A stretch of DNA of 64,000 nucleotides, from the NCBI GenBank assembly GCA_018241745.1, contig JAFEDG010000142.1, forward strand, positions 43,273 through 107,272, written 5' to 3'. The DNA comes from Pseudomonadota bacterium. GTDB taxonomy: Bacteria; Pseudomonadota; Gammaproteobacteria; Burkholderiales; Casimicrobiaceae. A program made the position numbers and the translations under genes. Every line of letters begins with the position of its first letter. Position 1 is the stretch's first letter. The notes under the pieces were generated by a model that searched no databases, had not been told where the DNA came from, and saw only the letters and a program-made list of their open reading frames with translations. This document shows positions 1 through 8,516 of the stretch, in pieces.

Positions 1-524
1 ATATCGGCGAGGATGCGTTCCTGCACCGCGCCACGCATGCATTCGCCGCGGGCCTTCGGCTTGCGTGCGTGCGCGAGAAGGCCTGGCCGCGCGCGCGGCG
101 CGATGCCTTGGTCGCGCGTCTCAAGCCGCTCGCGGATGCCGCGGGCGCGAAGCTGCTGCTGAACGGCGACGCGGACGATGCGCGCCGGATGGGACTGGCC
201 GGTATCCATTGGCCCGCCGCGACGCTGATGGGGGCGCGCGACCGGCCGCACGACCTCGTCGTGGCCGCGTCATGCCACGATGCGCGCGAGCTCGCGCGCG
301 CAGGTGCGCTGGGCGTCGATTTCGCGATGCTGGGCCCCGTGCACGCGACACCGACGCATCCAGGCGCGACGCCGCTCGGATGGGAGGCGTTCGCCCGCCT
401 GGTGGACGGTTGCACGCTGCCGGTCTACGCGCTGGGTGGCCTCGGACCGGGTGACGTCGCGCACGCGCGCGCGGCGGGTGCCCACGGCGTCGCGCTGCGG
501 CGCGCCGCATGGCCCGTCCACTGA
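1..524 (+). CDS. C-terminal part of MutT/ThiE-type fusion protein (Nudix hydrolase with thiamine-phosphate-synthase-like domain)
   Basis: The gene is cut by the window edge; the reading frame is open from base 3 with no credible start inside. The visible 173 residues match the TIM-barrel domain of thiamine-phosphate synthase: a phosphate-loop-like GPV..TPTHPG segment, then ALGGL and a glycine-rich end. In betaproteobacteria this ThiE-like domain is commonly fused behind a MutT/Nudix domain that cleans up oxidised nucleotides, and the gene sits beside yacG, zapD and coaE exactly as here. The Nudix half would lie upstream of the window. It ends 4 bp before the stop of the convergent yacG. Whether the ThiE-like domain is catalytic cannot be told from this fragment. 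Confidence 0.75.
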   Translation, partial: IGEDAFLHRATHAFAAGLRLACVREKAWPRARRDALVARLKPLADAAGAKLLLNGDADDARRMGLAGIHWPAATLMGARDRPHDLVVAASCHDARELARAGALGVDFAMLGPVHATPTHPGATPLGWEAFARLVDGCTLPVYALGGLGPGDVAHARAAGAHGVALRRAAWPVH

Positions 525-528
525 CGCG

Positions 529-741
529 TCAGCCTTCGTCGTCGCGCGGCGTATCCGCGCCGCGCTCGCTGTCGCCCGCGGGATCGCCCTTCACCGCGAT
601 GCGGTAGCTCTCCGACGCCCACGCGCCGAGGTCGATGTTGCGGCAGCGTTCGGAGCAGAACGGACGGAACGTGCTCGTGGGCGTCCACGGCACGGTCTTG
701 CCGCAGAGCGGGCACGGGACGACACGCGGCGACTCGCTCAC
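529..741 (-). CDS. yacG: DNA gyrase inhibitor YacG (zinc-binding)
   Basis: A 70-residue protein with the YacG zinc site: Cys10, Cys13, Cys29 and Cys33 in a CPLCGK ... FCSERC arrangement, followed by the conserved '[13 protein letters not shown]' segment. Members bind GyrB and inhibit DNA gyrase in E. coli. The start is a GTG. The gene follows zapD by 7 bp on the same strand, and the order coaE-zapD-yacG is the usual one in proteobacteria, so they are probably co-transcribed. The tail is acidic and likely disordered. Confidence 0.93.
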   Translation of the reverse strand: MSESPRVVPCPLCGKTVPWTPTSTFRPFCSERCRNIDLGAWASESYRIAVKGDPAGDSERGADTPRDDEG

Positions 742-748
742 GGTCGCG

Positions 749-1507
749 CTACAGGTTGCAGAACATCATCTCGAACTCGACGTCGCGATCGACGACGGCG
801 CCGCGCCCGGCGCCGTCGACGGCCAGGAAGCGGACGTTCAGCGCGTACTTGTTGGCGCTGATCTCCGGCACGCATGCGAGGTCGCGCTGGACGGTGAGGC
901 GCAACAGTTGCGCGACCTTGTGCGTCGTCAGCATCAGCTGGAACACGCCATGGCGCGCGACGTGCGTGCTCGTGCGCCCGTGATCGCGCAGCAGCCGCAG
1001 GATGATCTTGATGCCCGCGTCGAGCGGCTCGAACGGCGCGAGCCAGCCCGCAAGGTCGTGGCGGCGCGCGTCGGGCGCGCGGTGCAGCCAGAAGTGGTAG
1101 GCAGGCAGGTCGAACTCGCAGACGCCGCCGGGCAACGCGGCGCGTTGCTTGATGGCCATCAGCCATTCGTTGTCGCGCAAGTGCTGGCCGACCTTGCCTG
1201 CCTGCGCGTGCAACCGCGAGCCCACGGTTTCCATCTCGGCGAGCAGCAGGTTGAGCGCGTGCGTCTCGATCTTGGGGTTGTCGCGCAGCGGCGTCAGCAC
1301 CTGGCGCTGGCGCTCGAGTTCCTGCAGCAACTCCGTCTTCAGGTCCGCGCGTCCCGCCACTTCCGTGATCTCGAACATCGCCGTCAACGCCGCGTGATGC
1401 TCGTGCGCGTCGTCGGCTGCGGCGAAGAAATGCGCACGCGAGAACAGGTCCTCGAGCCGCATCAGCGTGCGTATCCGTTCATTCAGCGGATGCTCGTAGC
1501 GGATCAT
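749..1507 (-). CDS. zapD: Cell division protein ZapD
   Basis: A 252-residue soluble protein recognisable as ZapD by its opening [10 protein letters not shown] and the conserved core around 'WLMAIKQR' and 'PAYHFWLH'. ZapD cross-links FtsZ filaments at the division ring. The length matches the family (about 250). It lies between coaE and yacG on the same strand, as in most beta- and gammaproteobacteria. The 78 bases between it and coaE hold no gene. Confidence 0.95.
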   Translation of the reverse strand: MIRYEHPLNERIRTLMRLEDLFSRAHFFAAADDAHEHHAALTAMFEITEVAGRADLKTELLQELERQRQVLTPLRDNPKIETHALNLLLAEMETVGSRLHAQAGKVGQHLRDNEWLMAIKQRAALPGGVCEFDLPAYHFWLHRAPDARRHDLAGWLAPFEPLDAGIKIILRLLRDHGRTSTHVARHGVFQLMLTTHKVAQLLRLTVQRDLACVPEISANKYALNVRFLAVDGAGRGAVVDRDVEFEMMFCNL

Positions 1508-1585
1508 CGGCAGCGACCGTGGTGGCGTTCGCGAGGGGGTTGGCGGGGCGGGCGGCCCGGCAGGCTGCCCGAGCGCGATTGTCGC

Positions 1586-2221
1586 CTAACTCCCGGCTTC
1601 CGTGGGACGATTCGTGTTGCCGCCGGCCGCGGCGAGGTCGAGGTAGCGCCGGTGCAATGCGGCGACCGCGGTGTCCAGCGCGTGCAGCGGGCCGCTGTTG
1701 TCGAGGACGTCGTGCGCGCGCGCGAGCCGCGCGCCGCGATCGAGCTGGGTGGCCATGATCCGGCGTACCGCCTCGGCGTCCACGCCCCCGCGCGCGACCG
1801 CGCGGCGCACCTGCGCGTCCTCCGGCGCGTCGACGACCAGCACGCGATCGACGAGGTGCATCAGGTTGCCGCGTTCGAGCAGCAGCGGCGCGCTGACGAT
1901 GCCGTACGGGCTTTCGAAGCGGGCGGCCGCGTCGCGGATCGCGCGCCCGATCAACGGGTGGAGGAGGCCCTCGAGCGTCGCGCGGAACGACGGGTCCGCG
2001 AAGGCGCGTTCGCGCAGCCATGCGCGGGCGAGTGCGCCGTCGGGCGCCTCGGCATCAGGCCCGAACGCGGCCACGACCGCCGCGGTCCCAGCGGCGCCCG
2101 GCGCGGAAAGCTGGTGCGCGATTTCGTCGGCGTCGGCCACGTCGATGCCATGCGCGCGGAAGCGCGCGGCGACGGCCGACTTGCCGCTGCCGATCCCGCC
2201 CGTGAGGCCGACGATCCGCAC
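1586..2221 (-). CDS. coaE: Dephospho-CoA kinase
   Basis: A 211-residue P-loop kinase with GLTGGIGSGKS at residues 5-15 and the downstream 'DADEIAHQL' and 'LHP' motifs of CoaE. It phosphorylates the 3'-hydroxyl of dephospho-CoA, the last step of coenzyme A synthesis. The start codon is GTG (2221). It lies 32 bp downstream of pilD. The C-terminal tail after the fold is short and polar. Identification is secure. Confidence 0.96.
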   Translation of the reverse strand: MRIVGLTGGIGSGKSAVAARFRAHGIDVADADEIAHQLSAPGAAGTAAVVAAFGPDAEAPDGALARAWLRERAFADPSFRATLEGLLHPLIGRAIRDAAARFESPYGIVSAPLLLERGNLMHLVDRVLVVDAPEDAQVRRAVARGGVDAEAVRRIMATQLDRGARLARAHDVLDNSGPLHALDTAVAALHRRYLDLAAAGGNTNRPTEAGS

Positions 2222-2253
2222 CGGGGACGCTCGTCAGTGGCGCGTGCGCCGGA

Positions 2254-3099
2254 CTACGGGAACCACAGCCGCATCAGAGCCGGACCGGCGAACAGCGCGA
2301 TCGCCCCGGCGATCGCGAGGTAGGGCCCGAACGGCATCGGGGTCGCGTTGTCCCGGCGGCGGAACACGATCAGCAGGATCCCCAGCACGGCGCCCACGAC
2401 CGACGACATCAGCACGATCAGCGGCAGCAGCTTCCAGCCGAGCCACGCACCGAGCGCCGCAAGCAGCTTGAAGTCGCCGTAGCCCATGCCCTCCTTGCCG
2501 CGGATCAGCTTGAACAGCCAGTAGACCGTCCACAGCACGAGGTAGCCGGCCATCGCACCGATCACCGCGTCGGCGAGCGGCACGAACAGGCCGAACAGGT
2601 TGGCGAGCAGGCCGCCCCATACGAGCGGCAGCGTGATGTCGTCCGGCAGCAGCTGCGTGTCCGCGTCGATGAACGTCAGCGCGATCAGCGCCCACAGGAA
2701 GAGGCTCGCTGCGACCGCCTTGGCCGTGGGCCCGAAGTACCACACGGCGCCGGCGGCCGCCACGCCACCCAGGATCTCGACGAACGGGTAGCGGGCAGAA
2801 ATCGGCGCCTTGCATGCGCGGCACTTGCCACGCAGCACGAGCCAGGACACGACGGGAACGTTCTCGAACGCGCCGATCGCGTGGCCGCAGGCCGGGCATG
2901 CGGAGCGTGGCGTCCACAGGTTGTACGTCGCCGTGGGCACGGGCGTCTCGTTGCGGATCTCGGCCGCCTGCTCCGCCCAGCTGCGCTCGAGCATCTTCGG
3001 CAGCCGGTGGATGACCACGTTGAGGAAGCTGCCGACACACAGGCCGACGATGAGGGCGACGATCGTCGCGGCGAGCGGGTCGGTCAGCAGGTAGGGCAT
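2254..3099 (-). CDS. pilD: Type IV prepilin peptidase / N-methyltransferase PilD
   Basis: A 281-residue polytopic inner-membrane aspartyl protease. Two CxxC pairs (Cys68/Cys71 and Cys93/Cys96) form the cytoplasmic zinc-binding domain typical of bifunctional PilD. The catalytic aspartates are visible in 'FIDADTQLLPDD' (Asp147) and 'GYGDFK' (Asp209). It cleaves the leader of type IV prepilins and pseudopilins and methylates the new N-terminal residue. It is last in the pilB-pilC-pilD set. No pilin gene is in the window, so its substrates are encoded elsewhere. Confidence 0.95.
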   Translation of the reverse strand: MPYLLTDPLAATIVALIVGLCVGSFLNVVIHRLPKMLERSWAEQAAEIRNETPVPTATYNLWTPRSACPACGHAIGAFENVPVVSWLVLRGKCRACKAPISARYPFVEILGGVAAAGAVWYFGPTAKAVAASLFLWALIALTFIDADTQLLPDDITLPLVWGGLLANLFGLFVPLADAVIGAMAGYLVLWTVYWLFKLIRGKEGMGYGDFKLLAALGAWLGWKLLPLIVLMSSVVGAVLGILLIVFRRRDNATPMPFGPYLAIAGAIALFAGPALMRLWFP

Positions 3100-3193
3100 G
3101 GCGCGAGGGGCGGCGTGATCGGGGCGCCTGCCGCGCGGGCAGGACGCCGGGTACTGCGGCGGCGCCCAGGCGCGGACGCACGCCGCACCGTCG

Positions 3194-4420
3194 TCAGACC
3201 ACGCTGCCCAGCTTGAAGATCGGCAGGTACATCGCGACGACGAGGCCGCCGATGACCACGCCGAGGAACACGATGATGATCGGCTCGAGCAGGCTGGACA
3301 GCGCGCTCACCGCGTCGTCGACTTCGCGCTCGTAGAAGTCCGCGACCTTGCCGAGCATGCCGTCGAGCGAGCCCGATTCCTCGCCGATCTGCGTCATCTG
3401 GATGACCATGTTCGGGAACAGGCCGGTGTTGAGCATCGCGTTGGTGAGGCTCGTACCCGTGCTGACGTCCGTCTGGATTTTCTTCGTACCCGCGGCGTAC
3501 AGCGCATTGCCTGCAGCACCGCCGACGGCGTCGAGCGATTCCACCAGCGGCACGCCGGCGGCGAACATCGTCGACAGCGTGCGCGTCCAGCGCGCGATCG
3601 TCGCCTTCTCGATGATGCTGCCGATGACCGGGAACTTGAGGATCAGCCGGTCATAGCCCAGGCGGAATGTCGCCGAGCGCCGCAGCAGGAACAGGAAGCC
3701 GCCGATGACGCTGACAATGATCATAAACATCAGCCACCAGTAGGTGACGAAGAAGTCGGAGATCGCCATCACCAGCAGCGTCGGTGCCGGCAGGTCCGCG
3801 CCGAAGCTCGTGAACACGCTCTTGAACGCCGGGATCACCCAGATCATGATGACCCACACGACGACGATGGCGACGGTCATCACCGAGATCGGGTAGAAGA
3901 GGGCCGACTTGATCTTGCCCTTGACCGCGAGGATCTTTTCCTTGTAGACCGCGAGGCGGTCGAGGATCGCGTCGAGGATACCGGCGGTCTCGCCCGCGGC
4001 CACCAGGTTGCAATACAGCGCGTCGAACTGCGCAGGATGCTCGCGGAACGCGGCGGAAAGGCTGGACCCGGCTTCCACCTTGTTCTTGATGTCCATCATC
4101 AGCCGCGAGAAGCGCGGGTTGTTGTGCCCGCGCGCGACGATCTCGAACGACTGCAGCAGCGGGACGCCGGACTTCAGCATCGTCGCGAGCTGGCGCGTGA
4201 AGAACGTCACTTCCTTCTCGCCAACCTTCTTGCCGCCGCGGAACGACTGCTTCTTGATCTTGGTGACGCGCACGCCCTGGCGGCGCAGGTTGGTGGTGAC
4301 CACCGTCTCCGACGCGGCGCGGACTTCGCCGCGGACCTGCCGGTTGTTGCGATCCATGCCCTCCCACAGGTAGGTGAACTCCTTGACCTCCTTGCGGGCA
4401 GTTGCGGTTGCGGTTGCCAT
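3194..4420 (-). CDS. pilC: Type IV pilus inner-membrane platform protein PilC
   Basis: A 408-residue protein of the GspF/PilC family: two repeated helical cytoplasmic domains, each followed by membrane segments, with signatures such as 'FTRQLATMLKSGVPLLQS' in the first half and 'WTRTLSTMFAAGVPLVESL' in the second. It forms the rotor-like platform that PilB drives during pilus extension. Length is typical. It lies 22 bp downstream of pilB. The N-terminus (residues 1-12) is Ala/Thr rich. Confidence 0.96.
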   Translation of the reverse strand: MATATATARKEVKEFTYLWEGMDRNNRQVRGEVRAASETVVTTNLRRQGVRVTKIKKQSFRGGKKVGEKEVTFFTRQLATMLKSGVPLLQSFEIVARGHNNPRFSRLMMDIKNKVEAGSSLSAAFREHPAQFDALYCNLVAAGETAGILDAILDRLAVYKEKILAVKGKIKSALFYPISVMTVAIVVVWVIMIWVIPAFKSVFTSFGADLPAPTLLVMAISDFFVTYWWLMFMIIVSVIGGFLFLLRRSATFRLGYDRLILKFPVIGSIIEKATIARWTRTLSTMFAAGVPLVESLDAVGGAAGNALYAAGTKKIQTDVSTGTSLTNAMLNTGLFPNMVIQMTQIGEESGSLDGMLGKVADFYEREVDDAVSALSSLLEPIIIVFLGVVIGGLVVAMYLPIFKLGSVV

Positions 4421-4442
4421 GGCGGTGTCCCCGTGGAGGCCG

Positions 4443-6164
4443 TCACTCGTTGGTGACGGCCTCGATTTCCTCGAGCGACGTCAGTCCCGACTTCACCTTC
4501 AGCAAGCCGGACTGGCGCAGGTTGCGGATGCCTTCGGACTGCGCGAGATCGGCGATCTCCAGCGCGGTGCCGTTGCGCATGATCAGCTGGCGCATGTCGT
4601 CGCTGATCGTCATCACTTCGTAGATGCCGACGCGGCCCTTGTAGCCCGTGTCCTTGCAGTTGCTGCAGCCGCCCGGGCCGTAGGCCTGCCACGAGCCGTC
4701 CAGGTCTTCTTCCTTGAACCCGGCGCGCAGCAGCGCCTCGGGCGGGATGTCCTCGGGCTTCTTGCACGCCGGGCACAGCTTGCGCGCGAGGCGCTGCGCG
4801 GTGATCAGGATCACGGACGACGCGATGTTGAACGGGGCGACGCCCATGTTCTGCAGCCGTGTCAGCGTCGTCGGCGCGTCGTTCGTGTGCAGCGTCGACA
4901 GCACCAGGTGGCCCGTCTGCGCGGCCTTGATCGCGATGTCGGCGGTCTCCAGGTCGCGGATTTCGCCGACCATCACGATGTCCGGGTCCTGCCGCAGGAA
5001 CGCCTTCAGCGCGACCGCGAACGTCATGCCTGCCTTGTCGTTGACGTTGACCTGGTTCACGCCCGGCAACTGGATTTCGGCAGGGTCCTCTGCCGTCGAG
5101 ATGTTGATGCCAGGCTGGTTGAGGATGTTGAGGCACGTGTACAGCGACACCGTCTTGCCGGAACCCGTGGGCCCGGTCACGAGGATCATCCCGTACGGGC
5201 GCTTGATCGCGTTCAGCAGCGCCTGCTGCTGGTCGGGCTCGTAGCCCAGCGCCTCGATGCCGAGCTTCACGCCCGACGAGTCGAGGATACGCATGACGAT
5301 CTTCTCGCCGAACAGCGTCGGCATCGTGGACACGCGGAAGTCGATCGACTTGTTCTTCGACAGGACCAGCTTCATCCGCCCGTCCTGGGGCACCCGCTTC
5401 TCCGAGATGTCGAGCTTGCTGATCACCTTGATCCGCGACGCGGTCTTGTCCTTGATCGCGAGCGGCGGTTGCGCGATCTCGTTCAGGATGCCGTCGATCC
5501 GGTAGCGGATCCGGTAATACCGCTCGTAGGGCTCGAAGTGGATGTCGGAGGCGCCCGCCGCGATCGCGTCCAGCAGGATCTTCTGGATGTACTTGACGAC
5601 CGGGGCGTCCTCGACGTCCGAGGAAACGCCGTCGTCGTCGGCCGCCGACGAGCCGTCGGTGACCTCGACGTCGATGTCCTCGAGACCCGACGACATGTCC
5701 TTCAGCGTCGCGCCACTCGCCTCGACCAGCTTGCCGATCATCGCGACGAGCTTGTCGTCCTCGACGACGACCGGCTCGACGACGAGGTTGGTCTTGAAGC
5801 GGACTTCCTCGAGCGCCTGCAGGTTGGCCGGGTCCGACGTGGCGACGAACAGCCGGTTGCCGCGCTTGTTGAGCGGCAGCACGCGGCGCGCCTGGCTCAT
5901 CTTGGCGTCGAAATACTCCTTCTGGATGTTCTCGCCGTCGTAGGCGGCGAGGTCCAGCAGCGGCACGCCGAAGGCACGCGAACCGAACAGCGCGAGCTGC
6001 TGCGGCGTCATCCGCTTGGTTTGCAGCAGTTGCTCGACGAACGTGATGCCGTTGGTCTGCGCCTGCGCCTGCAGCGCCTCGGCGTCGTAGTCCGAAACGA
6101 CCCCCGCCTGGGCGAGCGCCCGGGCGAGACCGCTGATGTTGCGGGTGGCGGCGTGCGTGGCCAC
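4443..6164 (-). CDS. pilB: Type IV pilus assembly ATPase PilB
   Basis: A hexameric traffic ATPase that powers pilus extension. An N-terminal T2SSE_N domain is followed by the ATPase core with Walker A GPTGSGKT (about residues 328-335), Asp- and His-box regions ('GEIRDLETADIA', 'LSTLHTNDAP'), and the tetracysteine zinc site 'CPACKK ... CSNCKD'. I chose the GTG at 6164, giving 573 residues, because that matches the family length and begins directly before 'THAATRNISGLARAL'. The frame extends upstream to a TTG at 6242, giving 26 extra unfamily-like residues. Neither start has a strong ribosome site. Confidence 0.93.
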   Translation of the reverse strand: MATHAATRNISGLARALAQAGVVSDYDAEALQAQAQTNGITFVEQLLQTKRMTPQQLALFGSRAFGVPLLDLAAYDGENIQKEYFDAKMSQARRVLPLNKRGNRLFVATSDPANLQALEEVRFKTNLVVEPVVVEDDKLVAMIGKLVEASGATLKDMSSGLEDIDVEVTDGSSAADDDGVSSDVEDAPVVKYIQKILLDAIAAGASDIHFEPYERYYRIRYRIDGILNEIAQPPLAIKDKTASRIKVISKLDISEKRVPQDGRMKLVLSKNKSIDFRVSTMPTLFGEKIVMRILDSSGVKLGIEALGYEPDQQQALLNAIKRPYGMILVTGPTGSGKTVSLYTCLNILNQPGINISTAEDPAEIQLPGVNQVNVNDKAGMTFAVALKAFLRQDPDIVMVGEIRDLETADIAIKAAQTGHLVLSTLHTNDAPTTLTRLQNMGVAPFNIASSVILITAQRLARKLCPACKKPEDIPPEALLRAGFKEEDLDGSWQAYGPGGCSNCKDTGYKGRVGIYEVMTISDDMRQLIMRNGTALEIADLAQSEGIRNLRQSGLLKVKSGLTSLEEIEAVTNE

Positions 6165-6265
6165 GTGAGGTTCGGCAGTCGGTGCTCGTGGGTTAAACGG
6201 CTGGAAGCGGTGAAAACAAGCAACGGACGTGCCGATTGCCAAATCCGGCCATTCCTATGCCATTT

Positions 6266-7591
6266 TCATAACCCGTTCCGCTTCGATGATGCCCGCTCCC
6301 CCCCTGTTTGTAAAGGCAAAACCGGCTTCCCGACCGGTGGCAGCAGCCGCACGACTTTTATGGCACGGTCGACCGTTTGCAGCACTTCCGCGCGCTGGCC
6401 GGCGATTTCGCAAACCGCGCCGGCGTCGGGGATGTCGCCCAGGTGCTCGACGATCAGCCCGTTCAGGGTCTTGGGACCGGCGGTCGGGAAGCGCGTTCCG
6501 AGCCGCCGGTTCAGCGTCCGCAGCGCCACCATGCCGTCGACGATCACGCTGCCGTCCGCCTCCCGGCGCCCGAAGTCGCTGGCACCGGGCGCGGCCGTCG
6601 TGAACTCGCCGATGATCTCCTCGATGATGTCCTCGATCGTCACCAGGCCCTGCAGCTCGCCGTATTCGTCGACGACCAGGCCCAGGCGCTGGCGGTCCGC
6701 CTGGAATTGCGTCAGCTGCGTGAGCAGCGGCGTGCCGGCAGGCACGAAATACGGGGGGCGCAACTGGGGCTCGAGGTGCTCGGCGTCGACCTCGCCGGCC
6801 TGCTGCAACGCGACGATCTGCTTGATCGGGAGGATGCCGACGATGTCGTCGAGCTCGCCGCGGTAGACGGGCAGCCGCGTGTGGTACGACGTCGCGAGCT
6901 GCTGGCGCAGCAGCGAAGGCTTGGCGTCGAGGTCCAGCGCGTGGATCTGGTTGCGCGGCGTCATCACGTCGTCGACGGTGATCGACTCGAGGTCGAACAG
7001 GTTGGCGAGCAGCGCGCGGTGCTTGCCGCGGAAGTACTGCCCTTCCAGCACCAGCGAGCGCACCTCCTCCTGCGTCAGCCTCTCGTCGGCCTCGCTGCCC
7101 AGGTTGGCAAGGCCCATCAGCCGCAGCAGGCCCTGCACGAACAGGTTGACGAACCATACGATCGGGTAGGTGACCCGCAACAGCGGCGTCAGGATCGTCG
7201 CGGCCGGGCTCGCGATGCGGTCCGCGAAGTTGGCGCCGATCACCTTCGGCGTGATCTCGGAGAACACGAGGATCAGGAACGTCACGACCAGCGTGCCGCT
7301 CGCGAGCGCCCATTTCCCTTCCCCGAACAGGCGCGCCGTCACCACCGCGGTCAGCGTCGCCGCGGCCGCGTTGATCAGGTTGTTGCCGAGCAGCAGCACG
7401 CCGAGCAGCTTGTCCGTCTCCGCGAGCAGCGCCAGCGCGCGCCGTGCGCCGGCGGAGCCGCGTTGCGCGCGGTGCCGCAGCCGCACGCGGTTGACGGCCA
7501 TCATCGCGGTCTCGGCCAGCGAGAAGCAGCCGGACACCACGAGCAGCACGGCCAGCGTGATCAGGAGCGTCGAGAGCGGGACGACGTCCAT
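6266..7591 (-). CDS. HlyC/CorC-family transmembrane protein (DUF21 + CBS pair + CorC_HlyC domain)
   Basis: A 441-residue protein with an N-terminal DUF21 region of four membrane segments ('SLAETAMMAVNRVRLRHRA' near residue 25), two CBS domains in the middle ('DDVMTPRNQIHALDLD', 'VVDEYGELQGLVTIEDIIEEIIGEF') and a C-terminal CorC_HlyC domain that often folds like an FAD-binding module. Relatives are linked to magnesium or cobalt efflux and resistance; the substrate here is not known. The ATG at 7591 precedes the first hydrophobic segment; 47 upstream in-frame residues look non-coding. Confidence 0.9.
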   Translation of the reverse strand: MDVVPLSTLLITLAVLLVVSGCFSLAETAMMAVNRVRLRHRAQRGSAGARRALALLAETDKLLGVLLLGNNLINAAAATLTAVVTARLFGEGKWALASGTLVVTFLILVFSEITPKVIGANFADRIASPAATILTPLLRVTYPIVWFVNLFVQGLLRLMGLANLGSEADERLTQEEVRSLVLEGQYFRGKHRALLANLFDLESITVDDVMTPRNQIHALDLDAKPSLLRQQLATSYHTRLPVYRGELDDIVGILPIKQIVALQQAGEVDAEHLEPQLRPPYFVPAGTPLLTQLTQFQADRQRLGLVVDEYGELQGLVTIEDIIEEIIGEFTTAAPGASDFGRREADGSVIVDGMVALRTLNRRLGTRFPTAGPKTLNGLIVEHLGDIPDAGAVCEIAGQRAEVLQTVDRAIKVVRLLPPVGKPVLPLQTGGERASSKRNGL

Positions 7592-7625
7592 CGCGCGTCT
7601 CAGCCCGTCCCGGCGCGGCGAACCG

Positions 7626-8438
7626 TCATCGGACGCCGGTCGCCAGCACTTCGGCGATGAACTTGTTGCCGATGTACGCGCACAGCAGCAGTACGGTGCC
7701 GGCGACGATCCACTTGAGCGCGCGCCGCCCACGCCAGCCTCCGCGCCAGCGCCCGACGAGCAGCGCGCCGAACACGAGCCACGCGGCCACCGAGAACACG
7801 TTCTTCTGGTTGAGCTGCAGCGGCTGGCCGAACAGCTGCTCCGAGAAGAAGAGCCCGCTCGCGACCGTCAGCGTCAGCAGCACGAAGCCTGCGCCGACCA
7901 GCCGGAACAGCCAGCGCTCCAGCGTCAGCAGCGGTGGCGGCGCTCCGTCCGCGGCGGCCAAGCCACTGTGGAGCCGGCGCTCGATCTGCGTCAGCACCAG
8001 CGTCAGGGCCGCGGCGACGATGAAGATCGCGTACGCGGCGAGCGCGATCGCGATGTGCGCGGTGGCCCACGGCGCCTCGCCGTAGGGAAAGAGGTGCGAC
8101 GAGCGCATGACCACCGGCATCAGCGCCGCGACGGCCGTTACGGGCAGCACCGCCGCGCCGATCGCCGGCAGCGCGCGGATGAGCCCGGCGGACCACGCGA
8201 CCAGCGCCGCGAGCCCGGCGACCAGCGACAACGCATGCGAAAAGGACAGGTCGAGGCCGGCCGGCGTGACAACGGCCTGAAGCGTCAGCACCGCGTGCAG
8301 CGCGACGGCGACCGGCACGAGCCACTGCACGGTCTGCGCCGCGCGCGGATCACGTGCGGCCCGGGGCCAGCACAGCCACGCGGCGTAGGCGTACAGGGCT
8401 GCGACGACGGCTTGCAGTAAGATAGGCAGCGCGTGCAC
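7626..8438 (-). CDS. Cytochrome c assembly / CcsA-like inner membrane protein (YpjD type)
   Basis: A 270-residue protein with about eight hydrophobic segments, ending with the haem-handling block of the CcsA/CcmC superfamily ('NQKNVFSVAAWLVFGALL') and a histidine before it ('HIAIALAAYAIF'). Such YpjD-type proteins usually lie next to ffh, as here: the two are divergent and overlap slightly upstream of the mature ffh start. The role is presumed to be in cytochrome maturation or membrane haem handling; no direct evidence is in the sequence. The start is GTG (8438). Confidence 0.8.
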   Translation of the reverse strand: MHALPILLQAVVAALYAYAAWLCWPRAARDPRAAQTVQWLVPVAVALHAVLTLQAVVTPAGLDLSFSHALSLVAGLAALVAWSAGLIRALPAIGAAVLPVTAVAALMPVVMRSSHLFPYGEAPWATAHIAIALAAYAIFIVAAALTLVLTQIERRLHSGLAAADGAPPPLLTLERWLFRLVGAGFVLLTLTVASGLFFSEQLFGQPLQLNQKNVFSVAAWLVFGALLVGRWRGGWRGRRALKWIVAGTVLLLCAYIGNKFIAEVLATGVR

Positions 8439-8516
8439 GAAGGCGGATGGCGGCGATTCCGTCGACAGAGTTTAACGGAACCCCTAGCGCGCCGCCGCCG
8501 GCGCTCCCCCGATCCC

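Noticed and set aside
635..2323. Long open frame on the + strand opposite zapD, coaE and the end of pilD
   Set aside because: It lies fully antisense to well-supported genes; open antisense frames are expected at this GC content, and its composition shows no fold or motif.
6165..6242. N-terminal extension of PilB to the TTG at 6242
   Set aside because: The extra 26 residues do not resemble the PilB N-terminus and the region contains AT-rich, promoter-like sequence; the GTG at 6164 gives the family length.
4374..6866. 830-codon open frame on the + strand opposite pilB and the CorC-type gene
   Set aside because: It is antisense to conserved genes with intact motifs and encodes an Arg/Leu/Val-rich sequence without recognisable domains.
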